Shown here piece after piece: positions 20,940 to 31,429 of a stretch of 64,000 bases of DNA. A program made the translations under genes and the position numbers. The DNA is from Rapana venosa (lineage: Eukaryota; Mollusca; Gastropoda; Neogastropoda; Muricidae). Position 1 is the stretch's first letter. Each line of letters starts with the position of its first letter. The notes under the pieces are model-generated. The model made no database searches, was not told the DNA's origin, and saw only the letters and a program-made list of their open reading frames with translations. Where the stretch lies: positions 61,766,597 through 61,830,596 of the forward strand of contig CM054135.1 in assembly GCA_028751875.1 (NCBI GenBank). Reading direction: 5' to 3'.

Positions 20940-21455
20940 TTTTTTATTTTATTCTTTTATTTTGAGGATAATGGAATAAGTACTCATGTGCTTTTTTTCA
21001 TTCAGTCCCTGTGTGTATGCATCATATGATTTTTTTTGTTTACCCTGTTCCTCAACTAAGCTCCCAGGTTCACCAATGAGTGAGGTTTTTAAATGCGGTT
21101 GTTTTTTCCCCCACAATTCAGGTAGCTGTATTCCAACTTCAGGGATGGTAGACATGACACCTGTATGCATGTGGGTTTTTTTGTGTGTGTGTGTTTTAGA
21201 ATTTTGTCATCTGTTCCTACCAGCACAAAATGGCCTACTCTTCTGAAAGGCGGAACAGGTTCTTAATGTGTGTGCAAGATGTTCTGCATGCATTTGCACA
21301 TGGGGTCTTGGGTTTTTAGTCTCATCTTAAGGACTCTCAGTTCAATTTTTTGTTGTTGTTGTCAAACTGGGAAGAAAGGGCAGAGCTGGGAGTTGAACCC
21401 AGAATCTCACAGTTTACTTGTTAGGCAGGTGAATGTCTTAACCATCCTGCCACCT
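20940..21455 (-). mobile_element. Family A SINE, variant head, interrupted by family R
   Basis: Minus-strand copy with the usual tail (GAGGATAATGGAATAAG) and body. It has a different tRNA-like head at its right end: the reverse complement reads GGAAGGTGGCAGGATGGTTA with box B-like GGGTTCAACTCCC. A family R copy sits inside it at 21048-21147. The same variant head is at 37911. Confidence 0.75.
21048..21147 (+). repeat. Family R repeat nested in a family A SINE
   Basis: TTCCTCAACTAAGCTCCCAG, GTTCACCAATGAGTGAGGTT, CAGGTAGCTGTATTCCAACT and TCAGGG follow the family order. It lies between the tail and body blocks of the surrounding SINE. Confidence 0.65.
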
Positions 21456-21583
21456 TCCATTCATGCTAGGAGTTAAGATGTTGGAAATGATAGTGGGGAG
21501 AGGCTGGGATGAAGGTGCATGCAGAATTAGGCGGTAGAAAAACTTCACCCTTGCTGTTCAGAGGGTCATGTACTTCAGTTTTT

Positions 21584-21897
21584 AGTCTAGTGGTTAGAAC
21601 ATTGCGTTCGCAATCTGACAACCCGGGTTTAATTCCCGTTCAAGGGGATATTTTCCCCTGGAGTAACATCAGTGCAGACTCCACTCTCCCCAAAGTCCTT
21701 CGGATGAGACTATAAACCGAGGTCTCGTGTGCGAACGCACACAGAACATCTTGCACACATGTTAAATCTTGTTCCACTTTTCGTAAGAGTAGGCCATTGT
21801 GTGCCGGTGGGAACAGATGACAGAATTTACAAAACTGCATACACACAGGGTGTGTAAAAAAGCACATGAATACTTATTCCATTATCTTCAATATAAA
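21584..21897 (+). mobile_element. Family A tRNA-derived SINE
   Basis: Plus-strand copy from AGTCTAGTGGTTAGAACATT through GACAACCCGGGTTTAATTCC, AGTGCAGACTCCACTCTCCC and GTAGGCCATTGTGTGCCGGT to CTTATTCCATTATCTTCAAT and ATAAAAGA. Confidence 0.88.
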
Positions 21898-21910
21898 AGA
21901 GAGAAAAAAT

Positions 21911-22100
21911 TTGTGTGTGAACGCACGCAGAACATCTTGCATACACGTTAAATCCTGTTCTGCTTTTCGTAAGAGTAGGCCATTGTGTGCCAGTGGGAAC
22001 AGATGACAGAATTGACAAAACCGCATACACACGGGGACTGGATGTAAAAAAAGCATGTCAGTGCTTATTCCATTATCCTCGATATAAAAGAATAAAAGAA
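21911..22100 (+). mobile_element. Family A SINE, 5'-truncated
   Basis: Starts inside the body (GTGTGTGAACGCACGCAGAA) about 14 bp after the tail of the preceding copy and runs to the CATTATCCTCGATATAAAAG tail. It is either a head-less second insertion or part of a tail-to-body tandem. Confidence 0.8.
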
Positions 22101-22667
22101 AGAAAATCTGCCATATTGTCTTAATGGGGTGTGGATGAGGGGTAAGCAGAAATGATCTCTATGATTAATGAATTGACACATTTTAATTCATATTTTGTGT
22201 CAGATTGTATAATTTTGAATGCAGGTTTAAAAGTCTTGGAAGATTTTTTATGGAACTTTGGAGCAGTGGACATTCAGGTACATGGAATCTGTATGCTAGT
22301 CATGACTTTCTCAAACAGTTTGTGAAACTGTAAGCAGTGGAGTATTAACTAACAAAGCCTTTTTTTTTCTTAAATTGACAAAGGGGGATAGTCAACAAAT
22401 AAAAACAGCCATTCAGCATCATCAAAAATCAGTGAAAAAGGGAGAAAAGCCCCATCAAAACAACAGTCAGAGTGCACATTCTGGGTGACCCTGGGAGTGT
22501 TAAGAAGGGGAATGCACAACAACAACAACAGACATGTGATTGTGGAAAAGACAAACTGCTTACACCATAACACCAACAACAGACTTACGATTGTGAAAAA
22601 GACAAACTGCTTACATGAAAATGGTAAAAGGTAATGGTCACTGCTTGCTCCAAAGCTTCAGTCACAT

Positions 22668-22835
22668 TCACAAGGTACACACATTTGCGCTCACACCATA
22701 AGCTAAAGCTTTAAACTGGACGTTGATTGCCTGGAGGATCTTCTTCTCTCGTTCACTGTCAGATGTGTGTTTGGGAAAAAGGATGGCATGTCCTTCCCAG
22801 CTCCTCTCGTGGGCCGTACAGCTTGGTTTGTCGGG
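22668..22835 (-). other. Unassigned coding-like patch on the minus strand
   Basis: The minus strand is open for 55 codons, including SCTAHERSWEGHAILFPKHT then SDSEREKKILQAINVQFKAL, before TGA. A second minus-strand frame (LRKDGVIDGDNPTNQ and onward) is also open across the same bases. It has a more balanced base composition than the surrounding sequence. I do not recognise it; it could be a mobile-element remnant. Confidence 0.25.
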
Positions 22836-23514
22836 TTATCTCCATCGATCACACCATCTTTCCTCAGGCTGTAGGATGAAAGTGATCAGTTTGAGATAGA
22901 TAGAGCAGGGCCTGTTTGGAATGGTGGGGTTGAAGCTGACGTCTTGAGCTGCTTGAGGTACATGTACCTTCACAGTGATAGACGATGGTTAGGGATGTCT
23001 TTCGCCCAACTGTCCCAGCCTTATGGTTGGGGAGGTCAGTCTGTCGCCTGCTTAACAGCCTGCTTGTGTCTGATAATTTTTATCCTGACCATCCTATTCT
23101 CTCTGTGTCTGTCTGTCTCTTTCTCTCTCTCCCTCTCTCCCTCCCTTTTTCTCCTCCCTTCCCCCTCCCTCCCTCTCTCTTTCTCCCCTGTTTTTCACAG
23201 TCACACACAAAGATCTTCACATGTTGATGTATGCACATTTGTCCGCATGCATGTACAGAGGGAAGTCTGCAAATTTTCATTTTGCTGACAAAATACTAAT
23301 TTTGACCTGAAAAAATACATTAGGCATGTCTGCAATATGGAAACCTGTTATTTCCACTACAAAATCTTATTGAAACAAGATTCCTCCCCTGTATCTTCTG
23401 CGTTCCCTCATATTGGGTAGAACACGTAGTGCCTGCTGTCTGCTGGCCTCAGCCAGCACATTCAAGCTTCAGGGCAGCTCATTAAGAAGTTCATAAAAAT
23501 TTTTTACATGTTTG

Positions 23515-23720
23515 CTTGAAAAAAGGCAGAAGAATGGGCTGGGTTGGCAATAAATAAGCAAGAGAGAGGGAACAGAGAGGTAAAGGAAAAGGCAGAAACA
23601 AAAGGAGTGATAGAAAAGGGAAAATTTATAGCGCAGAATTGCCAGAGTGGGGATGCACTTTTATACTGAAAGATCCCCTCAGCATCCCCATGGGGGGGGG
23701 GGGGGGGGGGGGGGGCTGCT
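23515..23720 (-). repeat. Family D repeat (inverted, partial) with poly-G
   Basis: Reverse complement of the family 5' half: GGGGATGC blocks, TATAAA and the GAAAAGGCAGAAACAAAAGG stretch. The CCCCATGGGG start has expanded into a G-run at about 23693-23715. Confidence 0.7.
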
Positions 23721-24189
23721 CCCCTGTATAAATTCCTCATTGAACATTTTGATATGCTTTCTTTTTTTAGGTCATCTCTTAAAGTCCATTTATTTCTTTG
23801 CGGATTAGATTGGGTTTGTTAATTTTGTCACACAGTCTTAAAATTTTGTAAAACATTTGTAAAATTTTGGGCCCTTTTTTAGTATGAACTGTGTTAATTA
23901 TAACAAGAAGAAGAATTTCAAACAATTTCTATGTATACCAAACGAAGGCATTACCCATTAAAAGTGTTTTCTAATTTTGTTTTTTTATATTTTAAATCTT
24001 GAATATTGAATGTCCTTTAAACTTAAAGACTGCATGCTGAAAGAAAAAGAAAGTGTACTTGATTCTTACTTTACATGAAAGTGCTTGTGTGCAGTTCAAG
24101 AAAAAAGAAATACCATAGAGAAGTGCTCTTCTGCCAAGTGTTTTATGATTATGAATTTACTCTTTAACTACCAAAATTGTCTCTACTGG

Positions 24190-24310
24190 AGAAACTGAAA
24201 TCGGATGTGCTGGGCTCTACATGTCAGGCACGTAACGGCAGTACAGTGCATTTTCATTGATACGACAGACTACAGTAGTTGCTGTTTGAGTGTTCAACGA
24301 AGAAGAAGAG
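24190..24310 (+). repeat. Family D repeat, 3' fragment
   Basis: GAAATCGGATGTGCTGGGCT, CATGTCAGGCACGTAACGGC and GTTGCTGTTTGAGTGTTCAA with GAAGAAGAAGA match the family 3' end. Confidence 0.7.
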
Positions 24311-24467
24311 ACTGTACAGGTTTAAAAATTGGTTGCAAAATAATGGATTATGAGAGACAAAGGTAAGGCTGTCCTTTGAATAGACTTGTTTCTCTTTTGT
24401 GTGAATAGATAGTGTGGAAATGCATCAGTGAGCCTTCAGAGTGATGTGTGATTTTGATGTGTTGTAG

Positions 24468-24532
24468 CTGCGAGGAGATGAGGATTCCAGTAATGACATC
24501 ATCCATTCGCACGGACTTGGCTCAAGGAGGAG
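24468..24532 (+). CDS. PPP1R12A-like: MYPT exon 6: start of the Ser/Arg region
   Basis: The frame reads LRGDEDSSNDIIHSHGLGSRR and ends with AG before gttagt. Exon 7 supplies A, giving GSRRRSSVTRMS across the junction, a basophilic-kinase type RRxS sequence. Phase 0 in, phase 2 out. On its own this short exon would be weak evidence. Phase, position and the RRRSSVTRMS junction with exon 7 make it convincing. Confidence 0.82.
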
Positions 24533-25020
24533 GTTAGTCACTGACTGTTTGCCCTCTTGCGGTTAATATCTTATTGTTCACGTGGGAGAGCATGGGGGTG
24601 AACAGCTTTTGGTGTGTGTGTGTCCATTATGTGTGTTTGTGTCAGTGTCTGTGTGTGCCCATTATGTGTGTGTGTGCATCTGCCTATTATGCGTGTTTTC
24701 CTGTGAATGTGTGCTAGAATGCATGTATGTGTGTGGGTGTGTGTATGGATTTGAATGAATGTATTCATAATTTCCTTTCCTCCTTTTCACCTACTACTCT
24801 AGCCTGTAACAGTATCAGACCCTTACCCTTCAGTGTTAATGATGAGTACATGTTTCAGTGTGCTTCTAGAAGCATACAAAATAAATTCCTATATAGACAG
24901 AACCAAAGAATAGATTGACCGCCACATCTGTCTGAATTATGAGAAATAAATGAAACTGTATTGTACAATACACATGCATACATGCCTTCCCCCTCCCCCC
25001 TCAGAGACACTTTTTCTTTA

Positions 25021-25045
25021 CACACACACACACACAACCACACAC

Positions 25046-25088
<43 letters not shown>

Positions 25089-25090
25089 AC
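25021..25090. repeat. CA microsatellite
   Basis: CA run interrupted by ACCACACACAACA near its start, then pure to about 25083. Confidence 0.92.
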
Positions 25091-26221
25091 ACATACAAAC
25101 TTGCATGTGCACACATGCAAACACATGCACTCACACTTAACTTGTACTGGGGAAAAAGTCGTCATATTAGTGACGATTATCAAGTGGACAGAGGTGGATC
25201 CTGTTTAGCATACAGAATAATTCACCTCCACATTTTTGTGGCTCTGCAAACAAAGATTTTAGTCGCACCATACCATGTCTGATTTATGCAATAATTGGCT
25301 GATGGCCAAAAAAGCTTAACCAAATATAAACGTTCTCGTTTCTAAGATACCTCTGCTACATGGAACTCTCACCCTGCTGTCACAAGTGCAGCATTTTCCC
25401 TTCCTATTTTTTGGGCCACTACCACAGCAGTCGGAGTTGCTGCGATCACTCTTGATGACCTTCAATGCTTTCTTGTTGTTTTTAGTCTTATGCCCCAATC
25501 TGAAAGCCGCGGTGCTTGCCATCACCTTCTTACTAATGCAGTGGGGCTGTTCTTGTGTGTACTGTGTACGCATTTTCATTGTTTTATTCATTTTCTTCAC
25601 TTTACCCTTTGTTCTCATGCTTCCGTGTAATGCCTGGTTGTGACTGGTTTATGTCACTATCATGGTATGTGTGTTCTTAGGTTGTTTTTTTTCCATCACC
25701 CATTCATCCAGTGTCCTGTTTTACTTTGTGTAACTTGAGCACATGGATTTAAATGGAGAATGGGCATGGGTAATGCCTGTACCGATCATGAAAGTAAGAG
25801 CAAGCTGTTTGGTCAAACTGGTAGGAATAGCAATAGCAGGGTTTGCACGTTTGTTGAAACTCCTTGAATTTTTATACCCTCTTGTGAAGCCTTGGATCCC
25901 CTTCAAAATGACCAAAATGTCAACCTCCAACAAAAACTACCTTGGAAACCCTTAGAAATCAAGGCATGTCTGTTGAAAATATTATTTCCAAGGATGAAGT
26001 AATGATAAACGTAATAATGATTTAAGATACACTTTTGGGGGTGGAAAATAACTAAAAGATGGGTCAGATGGTGTGTGTGTGTGTGTTGACGAAACAAACC
26101 AGGTGTAGCAGACAGCCAAGTGTCCTAGGGTGGTAGTTCTGATTATGCACAGTAACTTTCAGAAAGGGGCATATTGATTGCTGCTGTTGAATGGAGACAT
26201 GTCAGTGTTTAAAACATTGCT

Positions 26222-26560
26222 CTTCCCCGTGGGGATGCCGGGGGCCTATCAGTATAAATAGCATCCCCACATTCTGGAAATTCTGTGTTAGAAATTTCTT
26301 CTTTTCTATCACTCTCTTTGTTTCTGCCTTGTTCCTTTTCTTCCTGTCACATCCTTCTTGTTTATTTTCTGCCATCTTGGTCCATTCTCCTGCCTTTTTC
26401 TCTAGAAAGACTTAAAAGATAACAATTCTCTCTTGTGCTGAAGTCCGATGCCCTGGGCCTGACTTCTCAGGCACTTAACGGCAGCGCAACGGTTTTTTTC
26501 ACTCCTATAACAGACAACAATAGTTGCTGTCTGAGCATTGACGACGACGAAGAAGAAAAC
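26222..26560 (+). repeat. Family D repeat (copy), full length
   Basis: CCCCGTGGGGATGCCGGGGG, TATAAATAGCATCCCCAC, TTCCTTTTCTTCCTGTCACA, GGCCTGACTTCTCAGGCACT and GTTGCTGTCTGAGCATTGAC with a GACGAAGAAGAA tail. Confidence 0.82.
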
Positions 26561-27243
26561 ATTGCTCAAAAGCTGAAATTGTGGATTTAATGCCTTGTAA
26601 CAGATGAAAGCAGAGTTCAAAGACTAGATTAGTGAAGTGACAACAAAAAAGCAAAGTGTTTTTGCTGAGCAGGTATTAAAAATAGTATTGACCTGTGGGC
26701 AGTAGTGGATGGATGTGAAGTTGTTGCCAGCTGCGAAAAGCCCAACACATTCCAGGCCAGATTTCACACTTTGTTTGGACTTAGTGAGGGTTTTTTTTAA
26801 AAAGGCAACAAAAATCAGTGCGACTGGTGCACAATGATCATCTCTAAACAATCTAATATGCTGAGTTTGTACTTAGTAAAAGCAGACGTGACAAGTGATA
26901 ATTGCATTTTCACACACAGCCATTTCATTTCATAGCTCAGCACACTACTATTTCTTGTCTGTGTCTTAATGTCAGGGGATGATAACTTTGCTCCTTTAAC
27001 TATGAAAACTACTTCCGTTTCAGGGGGCTGCACACCCTGATCCCCACTTTTTCAGAAGGGGGGCAAGTGTCCCCCGCGCCCTCCCCCAACCAAAATCCAA
27101 AATGTGTTTCTGGATTCTCAAATGTTGGCAGCCTTACGTATGTATTGCCGATTTTATTTTGGCTGGCAATTAGTGGCAGAGTTTAGTTAGTGTAGACTAG
27201 AAATGTAGTACTGCATGAATTGTATGTACCCTTGAATTTCTTA

Positions 27244-27530
27244 AAAGGAGGCACCGTGGTCGAGTGGTTTAGGCGGTCAACTCGTGATCCAGAGGTCGCG
27301 GGTTCGATCCCCGCTCGGCTCGGTGTTGTGCCCTTGGGAAAGACACTTTACTCCTATTTTCCTCACTCCACCCAGGTGTACAAGTGGGTACCAGCTCTCT
27401 AGGGGAAGTATCTGGCGACAGACTAGCGTCCTGTCACAGGGGTGGTGAAAAACCATCAGTTCGCTTAACGCTACAGAAACCGGGATAAGCTCCGGCTCTA
27501 TGGGCCTTCAGGCTCGAAAGAACATACTTA
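27244..27530 (+). mobile_element. Family C tRNA-derived SINE with target-site duplication
   Basis: A tRNA-like head (GGCACCGTGGTCGAGTGGTT, box B GGGTTCGATCCCC) is followed by a body containing CTCCACCCAGGTGTACAAGT and an end GGCTCGAAAGAACATACTTA. The 13-bp sequence CTTGAATTTCTTA lies on both sides (27231-27243 and 27531-27543), a clear target-site duplication. The second copy is at 39763-40049. Confidence 0.92.
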
Positions 27531-27846
27531 CTTGAATTTCTTAACCCTCCTGACCCTGTATGACATGGTGCTTATATCAATAAGAGAACCACACCATAGA
27601 GAAGTAACTTTGCAGGTCATGTACTCCCTTCAAAAATAAAAGTAAAAATTCTTTTTAATCATCAACTGCATAAGATTGATGGAAAAAAATTCCAAAGGCA
27701 CCGGTGCACTTAAAACAGTAATTGTTTTCCATGTGTAGTAATTTGTATGGGAGGGGGAGAAAATCAAAATCAGCAAGCAGAGGATCGTGAGGCGCCCATC
27801 CAGGATGTTGACTGCCATAGCATCCCTTCAGTGACCTTATCTCTTG

Positions 27847-28354
27847 AAGTCCTTCAGTTGAGACTATAAACCGAGGTCCTGTGTGCGAACACACGTAGAA
27901 CATCTTGCGCACATGTTAAATCCTGTTCTGCTTTTCATAAGAGTAGGCCATTGTGTGCCGGTGGGAACAGATGGCAGAATTTACAATACCACATACACAC
28001 GGGATAGCTCAGTGGTCGGAGCACTCGCTTTCCCCCAGCCAAGTTAAGCAGCGTCCAACGTGGTTACCAGTTGGATGGGTGACCGTTTGCGCGCCTTGGC
28101 TTCAGTACAGTTCCCCCAGCTGTAAATGGGTACCTGCCCTCTTTAGGGTCAGGGAAGGTAAAGCAGCGAGGGAGAGGAGATGGGCGCCGCCCTCAATATG
28201 CTGGCCCTAGAGAAGTGAGGTCTCTGAGGCCTCGCCCCCCTACGACCTTATAGGTTATGGGACTCCTTTACCTTTTTTCCTTTACATACACACGGGGACT
28301 GGATGTAAAAAAGCACATGATTGCTTATTCCATTATCCTCAATATAAAAGAATA
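27847..28354 (+). mobile_element. Family A SINE split by the tRNA/5S-like SINE
   Basis: The family A body (27847-28003) breaks at ACATACACACGGG and resumes at 28284 with the same ACATACACACGGG, then GACTGGATGTAAAAAAGCAC and CATTATCCTCAATATAAAAG. The head of this copy is missing (5'-truncated). Confidence 0.88.
28004..28283 (+). mobile_element. Chimeric tRNA/5S-rRNA-like SINE (copy 1)
   Basis: The left end resembles the 5' half of a tRNA with box A (GGGATAGCTCAGTGGTCGGA). Next comes AAGTTAAGCAGCGTC and TTGGATGGGTGACCGTTTGC, which line up with box A and box C of the 5S rRNA internal promoter (AGCTAAGCAGGGTC and TTGGATGGGAGACCG). A body with CTGCCCTCTTTAGGGTCAGG and GGTTATGGGACTCCTTTACC follows. 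It is inserted in family A with a 13-bp target-site duplication. An inverted copy is at 32213-32494. Confidence 0.85.
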
Positions 28355-28366
28355 TATAATAATAAT

Positions 28367-28585
28367 AATAGCAACCTCCAACCCCAAAAGCTTTGACACA
28401 AACTCACCAACAGGCACAAAAATGTATGGGAAACTGAAACTGGGGTCACCATGAGACCAGAGCAAGCAAGTTCACTGACTTGGAGGCAATTTTGTTTTAT
28501 TGCATGATGATCTATGGGGTTGAGGTTGGTGTCATGATGCTGCTGTGGTTTGGTGTGTGCTTTGAGACTGATTAAATGGAAAATC
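28367..28585 (+). mobile_element. Family F fragment
   Basis: CAACCTCCAACCCCAAAAGC, TTTGACACAAACTCACCA, GAGGCAATTTTGTTTTATTG and CATGATGATC match 17505-17700 of the complete element. Confidence 0.75.
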
Positions 28586-28789
28586 AGAATAGCACTTCAT
28601 TCTAGTCATCAGCTGTGATTTTAACTGATCAGATATGCATATGTATGAATCATAATTATTACTGCATGTATATGGTGAAAAAATGTCATTGACTTCAAGA
28701 CTCCACTTGAATTTTGATGTTAAAATAGTTTCTACCTATCTTTCATATAAGGGTGTGTTTTTTCTATGTGTGTGTTTTTTTTTGTTTGG

Positions 28790-28810
28790 GGGTGGGGGGG
28801 GGGGGGGGGT
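28790..28810 (+). repeat. Poly-G run
   Basis: A G-run with a single T interruption. Similar G-runs are at 23693, 34019, 47845 and 58136. Confidence 0.9.
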
Positions 28811-29167
28811 AGTAGTTAGCACCCAGTTATTTTTTGTATGATACAATATTGTATTTGACACAGTATCAAGTTGGTTTCCTTATGTACTATCTATAGCATT
28901 TTTGCTTGACATGATTTTCTTTTCATACCATTAGTAGCAAGATAAATTTACCTTATCACTGATTTTGTCTTTCCTCGTCTATGTTTCCCTCTCTCTCTCT
29001 CTCCCTTTCTTTACTACTGTTTTGATTTGATTTGATGTCATGCAGTGTCAGTCTACTAAGAAGACTAGAAATCATTATTCAGCTGGGTAAGTGACATAAA
29101 ACAGTACACAGAACAGAGCGAAAACAAGAGCAGGAATGGATGTTCCCCCTTTGGGGGGCAGAATTAG

Positions 29168-29318
29168 AGAATGATAAATAATAATAATAAATGGAATTTA
29201 TAAAGCGCTATATCTTGCAAAAACAATTCAAAGCGCTTGCATTCATCCTACTCTAACACATGCAACTAGTTACAATAAATAGTTTTTACAAATTTAAATG
29301 TATACGCGCACGTACACA

Positions 29319-29350
<32 letters not shown>
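29168..29350 (+). repeat. Family K repeat with CA array
   Basis: TAA repeats, GGAATTTATAAAGCGCTATA, TCTTGCAAAAACAATTCAAA, GCGCTTGCATTCATCCTACT and TTACAATAAATAG, then a CA run (29320-29357). Inverted copy at 41545; fragment at 4615. Confidence 0.75.
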
Positions 29351-29360
<10 letters not shown>

Positions 29361-29559
29361 GTGCACCTTGGCAGGGTGATGATGGGGGTTTTGGCTGTTG
29401 AGGGCAAGGGCAGAAATGAGATGTAACAAGAGGGGAAAGTCTTAAGTTTGAAATAAATGTGTTTTGAGGCTGGATTTAAAAGTGTCATAAGTAGGCTTTT
29501 GGCGAAGGGAGAGAGGGAGGTCATTCCAGACTGATGGACCAGAAATAGAGAAAGAGCGA

Positions 29560-29640
29560 CTAGAATAGCTGAGTGGTCAAGCATTGGACTCGTGATGTGA
29601 AGGGTGTGGGTTTGAATCACTGTGGGGGGGAGCTGCCTGG
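29560..29640 (+). repeat. tRNA-like SINE head fragment
   Basis: TAGCTGAGTGGTCAAGCATT and a box B-like GGGTTTGAATCAC are spaced as in a tRNA. The following body (AGCTGCCTGGTTGGGGGCAG) matches nothing else in the window. Confidence 0.5.
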
Positions 29641-29913
29641 TTGGGGGCAGGCATGCAGGTTGCCCACACTGAACATGGACCAGACTCAGTTCACCTTCAG
29701 AATCTTGTGGATAAGACTTCCACTGCAAAGACTGTAATGCAGCCACAGGTGTAACAACTTGTGCTCGAATATATTTTTTAATCTCCGTTCGTCTTTGGTG
29801 AAAGAACATGGCCAGTGGTATGAATGACTCCTAAATTAATATTCAGCATGCATCCCTTGAATTACCGGTGTAATGGGTTACAGTTAGTGATTTGTCTTCT
29901 ATGTAATCCAATA

Positions 29914-30305
29914 TGGTGGTTCGGTGCAGTCTAGAGGTAACGCGCCTGCCTAGAAATCGAAAAGTCTGGGTTGGAAGTGTGTGTGGCTTGATCTTTTCCC
30001 CCATCCATTAGACTTAAAGTGATGGTCTAGATGCTAGTCTTTCAGATTGAGACTACAAACCAGGTCCCACATGTTACACAAAAAATTGTAGCACACGTTA
30101 AAGAACCCACAGCAACAAGAGAGTTGTGCCTGGCAAAATTATGTAGAAAAAGGCCACTGTGATAGGGAAACAATTACAGTTGCAGACAGTGGAAAAAAAA
30201 GGGTGGTGCTGCTCTTGTGGTGATGTGCTCTCCCAGGGGAGAGCAGCCCAAATTTCATGCAGAGAAATCTGCCGTTACTTAAAGTGGTATGAATAAATAA
30301 ATATA
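29914..30305 (+). mobile_element. Family T tRNA-derived SINE (copy 2)
   Basis: Head TCGGTGCAGTCTAGAGGTAA, then CCATCCATTAGACTTAAAGT, GTTAAAGAACCCACAGCAAC, CTCCCAGGGGAGAGCAGCCC and GTGGTATGAATAAATAAATA. Same order as the inverted copy at 3776. Confidence 0.82.
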
Positions 30306-30354
30306 ATGTTGGTATGGTGTTCATCTTCTTCACCTTTTACACCTTTCTCATAGT

Positions 30355-30480
30355 CTGGTAGACCATTAGGGCACCACTAAAGATTTTTGCAACCAGCTTC
30401 CTCCACTATTTGCGGTTTTCAGCTTTCTGTAGCAAGTCATTCCACTTAAGGCCAGTCCACTCTGATTTTGTCTTCCCATG
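30355..30480 (+). repeat. Family W repeat (copy 1)
   Basis: GTAGACCATTAGGGCACCAC, AAGATTTTTGCAACCAGCTT and CCTCCACTATTTGC match the last 75 bp of the window (63925-64000). Confidence 0.6.
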
Positions 30481-31238
30481 GTGTACCGTGTATCAAATGT
30501 TTGCATGCTGTGACACTTGGGGAATTCTGAGGACCCCAAACAAAAACCATTCAAAAAAGAAAGTTCGATGATAGACGACTTCTGTTTGTTTAAACTAAAC
30601 TGAAAAGTAAGGAGGGAAAAAATTAACAACAGCTTAGTATTACTTTAACTGTGACCATATTTTATAAACTTGTACATGGGGCAGTGATTGCAAAAGTATA
30701 TTAGTAAAAATATGCTTGTTTTGGTGAAAAAATACTTGTGTGTGCATGTGCATTTCTGGTTCCTGATAAAGTGTAAATTGTCATCAGAAATTTTTTTTAT
30801 TTATTGTTTTACATACCCCAGCATTAGATATGCACTCTGTCTCGCGCATCCCATATGGGAATCACTGTCAGACCATAAGTACACAGCATGAGAAGTTTGT
30901 GCATGTATGGCTGTTTTCAGATACCTCACCATATAGGCAGCCACACTCTTACTTCAGAGGATTAAAAATTTTGTTCTGTAATATATATTACAGGTTGCTG
31001 TTATGGGAGCTGGTCATAGCTGAAGATGATCTCAACATTACATTACAGTGTACAGCTGCACCTTAGTTAATGTAGACCAACCTTAACACTTTTCTTACAT
31101 CAATAACTGACAAAGCTTTTGGCCAGGGCCTGATAAGAAAAAATGACTTGAAGATTGTTCTGATGCAGTCAGGTAGGTTTTCACGTTTCTTTTGTATGTG
31201 ATTTTTGGTTTGTTTTGGGGTTTTTTTTTGTTTTTTTG

Positions 31239-31330
31239 TTCCTCGGCTAGAGCTCAGCTAGCTAGGGCTAGATTTTGCGTATGTGTCCATTTTTGCATAC
31301 CATGAAGGTAGCTGCATTCTGACTTGGGGA
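31239..31330 (+). repeat. Family R repeat (copy)
   Basis: CCTCGGCTAGAGCTC, a short internal duplication of CTAGCTAGGG, AGATTTTGCGTATGTGTCCA, ACCATGAAGGTAGCTGCATT and CTGACTTGGGG. Confidence 0.68.
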
Positions 31331-31429
31331 AACTTTTCATGTGAATGTGTTATCACATGAACATGTGAGTGTGAATGTGTTATCTAGCCGTCAGCACCTG
31401 GGCTTTATCACAGTTCTTGATTAAACCAT

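Larger units (their letters stand above)
19041..24467 (+). other. Intron 5: SINE-rich
   Basis: Contains family R (19117-19222), family A SINEs (19368-19703, 20940-21455, 21584-21897, 21911-22100), a tandem duplication of about 120 bp (20320-20520), a minus-strand coding-like patch (22668-22835), a CT-rich run (23096-23190), family D inverted (23515-23720) with a poly-G run, and a family D fragment (24190-24310). Segments 19710-20320 and 22110-22660 show nothing I can name. Confidence 0.7.

Noticed and set aside
25316..25618. Minus-strand 100-residue frame rich in Lys and Cys as a gene or transposase tail.
   Set aside because: A Cys pattern (CCTCDSRVRVPC) is suggestive of a mobile-element zinc motif, but there is no upstream domain, no terminal repeat and no second copy.
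27244..27320. Functional tRNA gene.
   Set aside because: Box A and box B are present, but the head runs directly into a SINE body, lacks a proper acceptor stem, and is flanked by a target-site duplication. The same applies to the family A, T and F heads.
28033..28100. 5S rRNA gene or pseudogene.
   Set aside because: Only the internal promoter-like part resembles 5S. It is embedded in a repeated SINE that occurs twice with target-site duplications.
29046..29086. Possible 41-bp exon between MYPT exons 6 and 7 (atgcag acceptor, gtaagt donor).
   Set aside because: It has good splice-site consensus, but inserting it shifts the frame so that exon 7 hits a stop at once. The direct join of exon 6 to exon 7 gives RRRSSVTRMS in phase.
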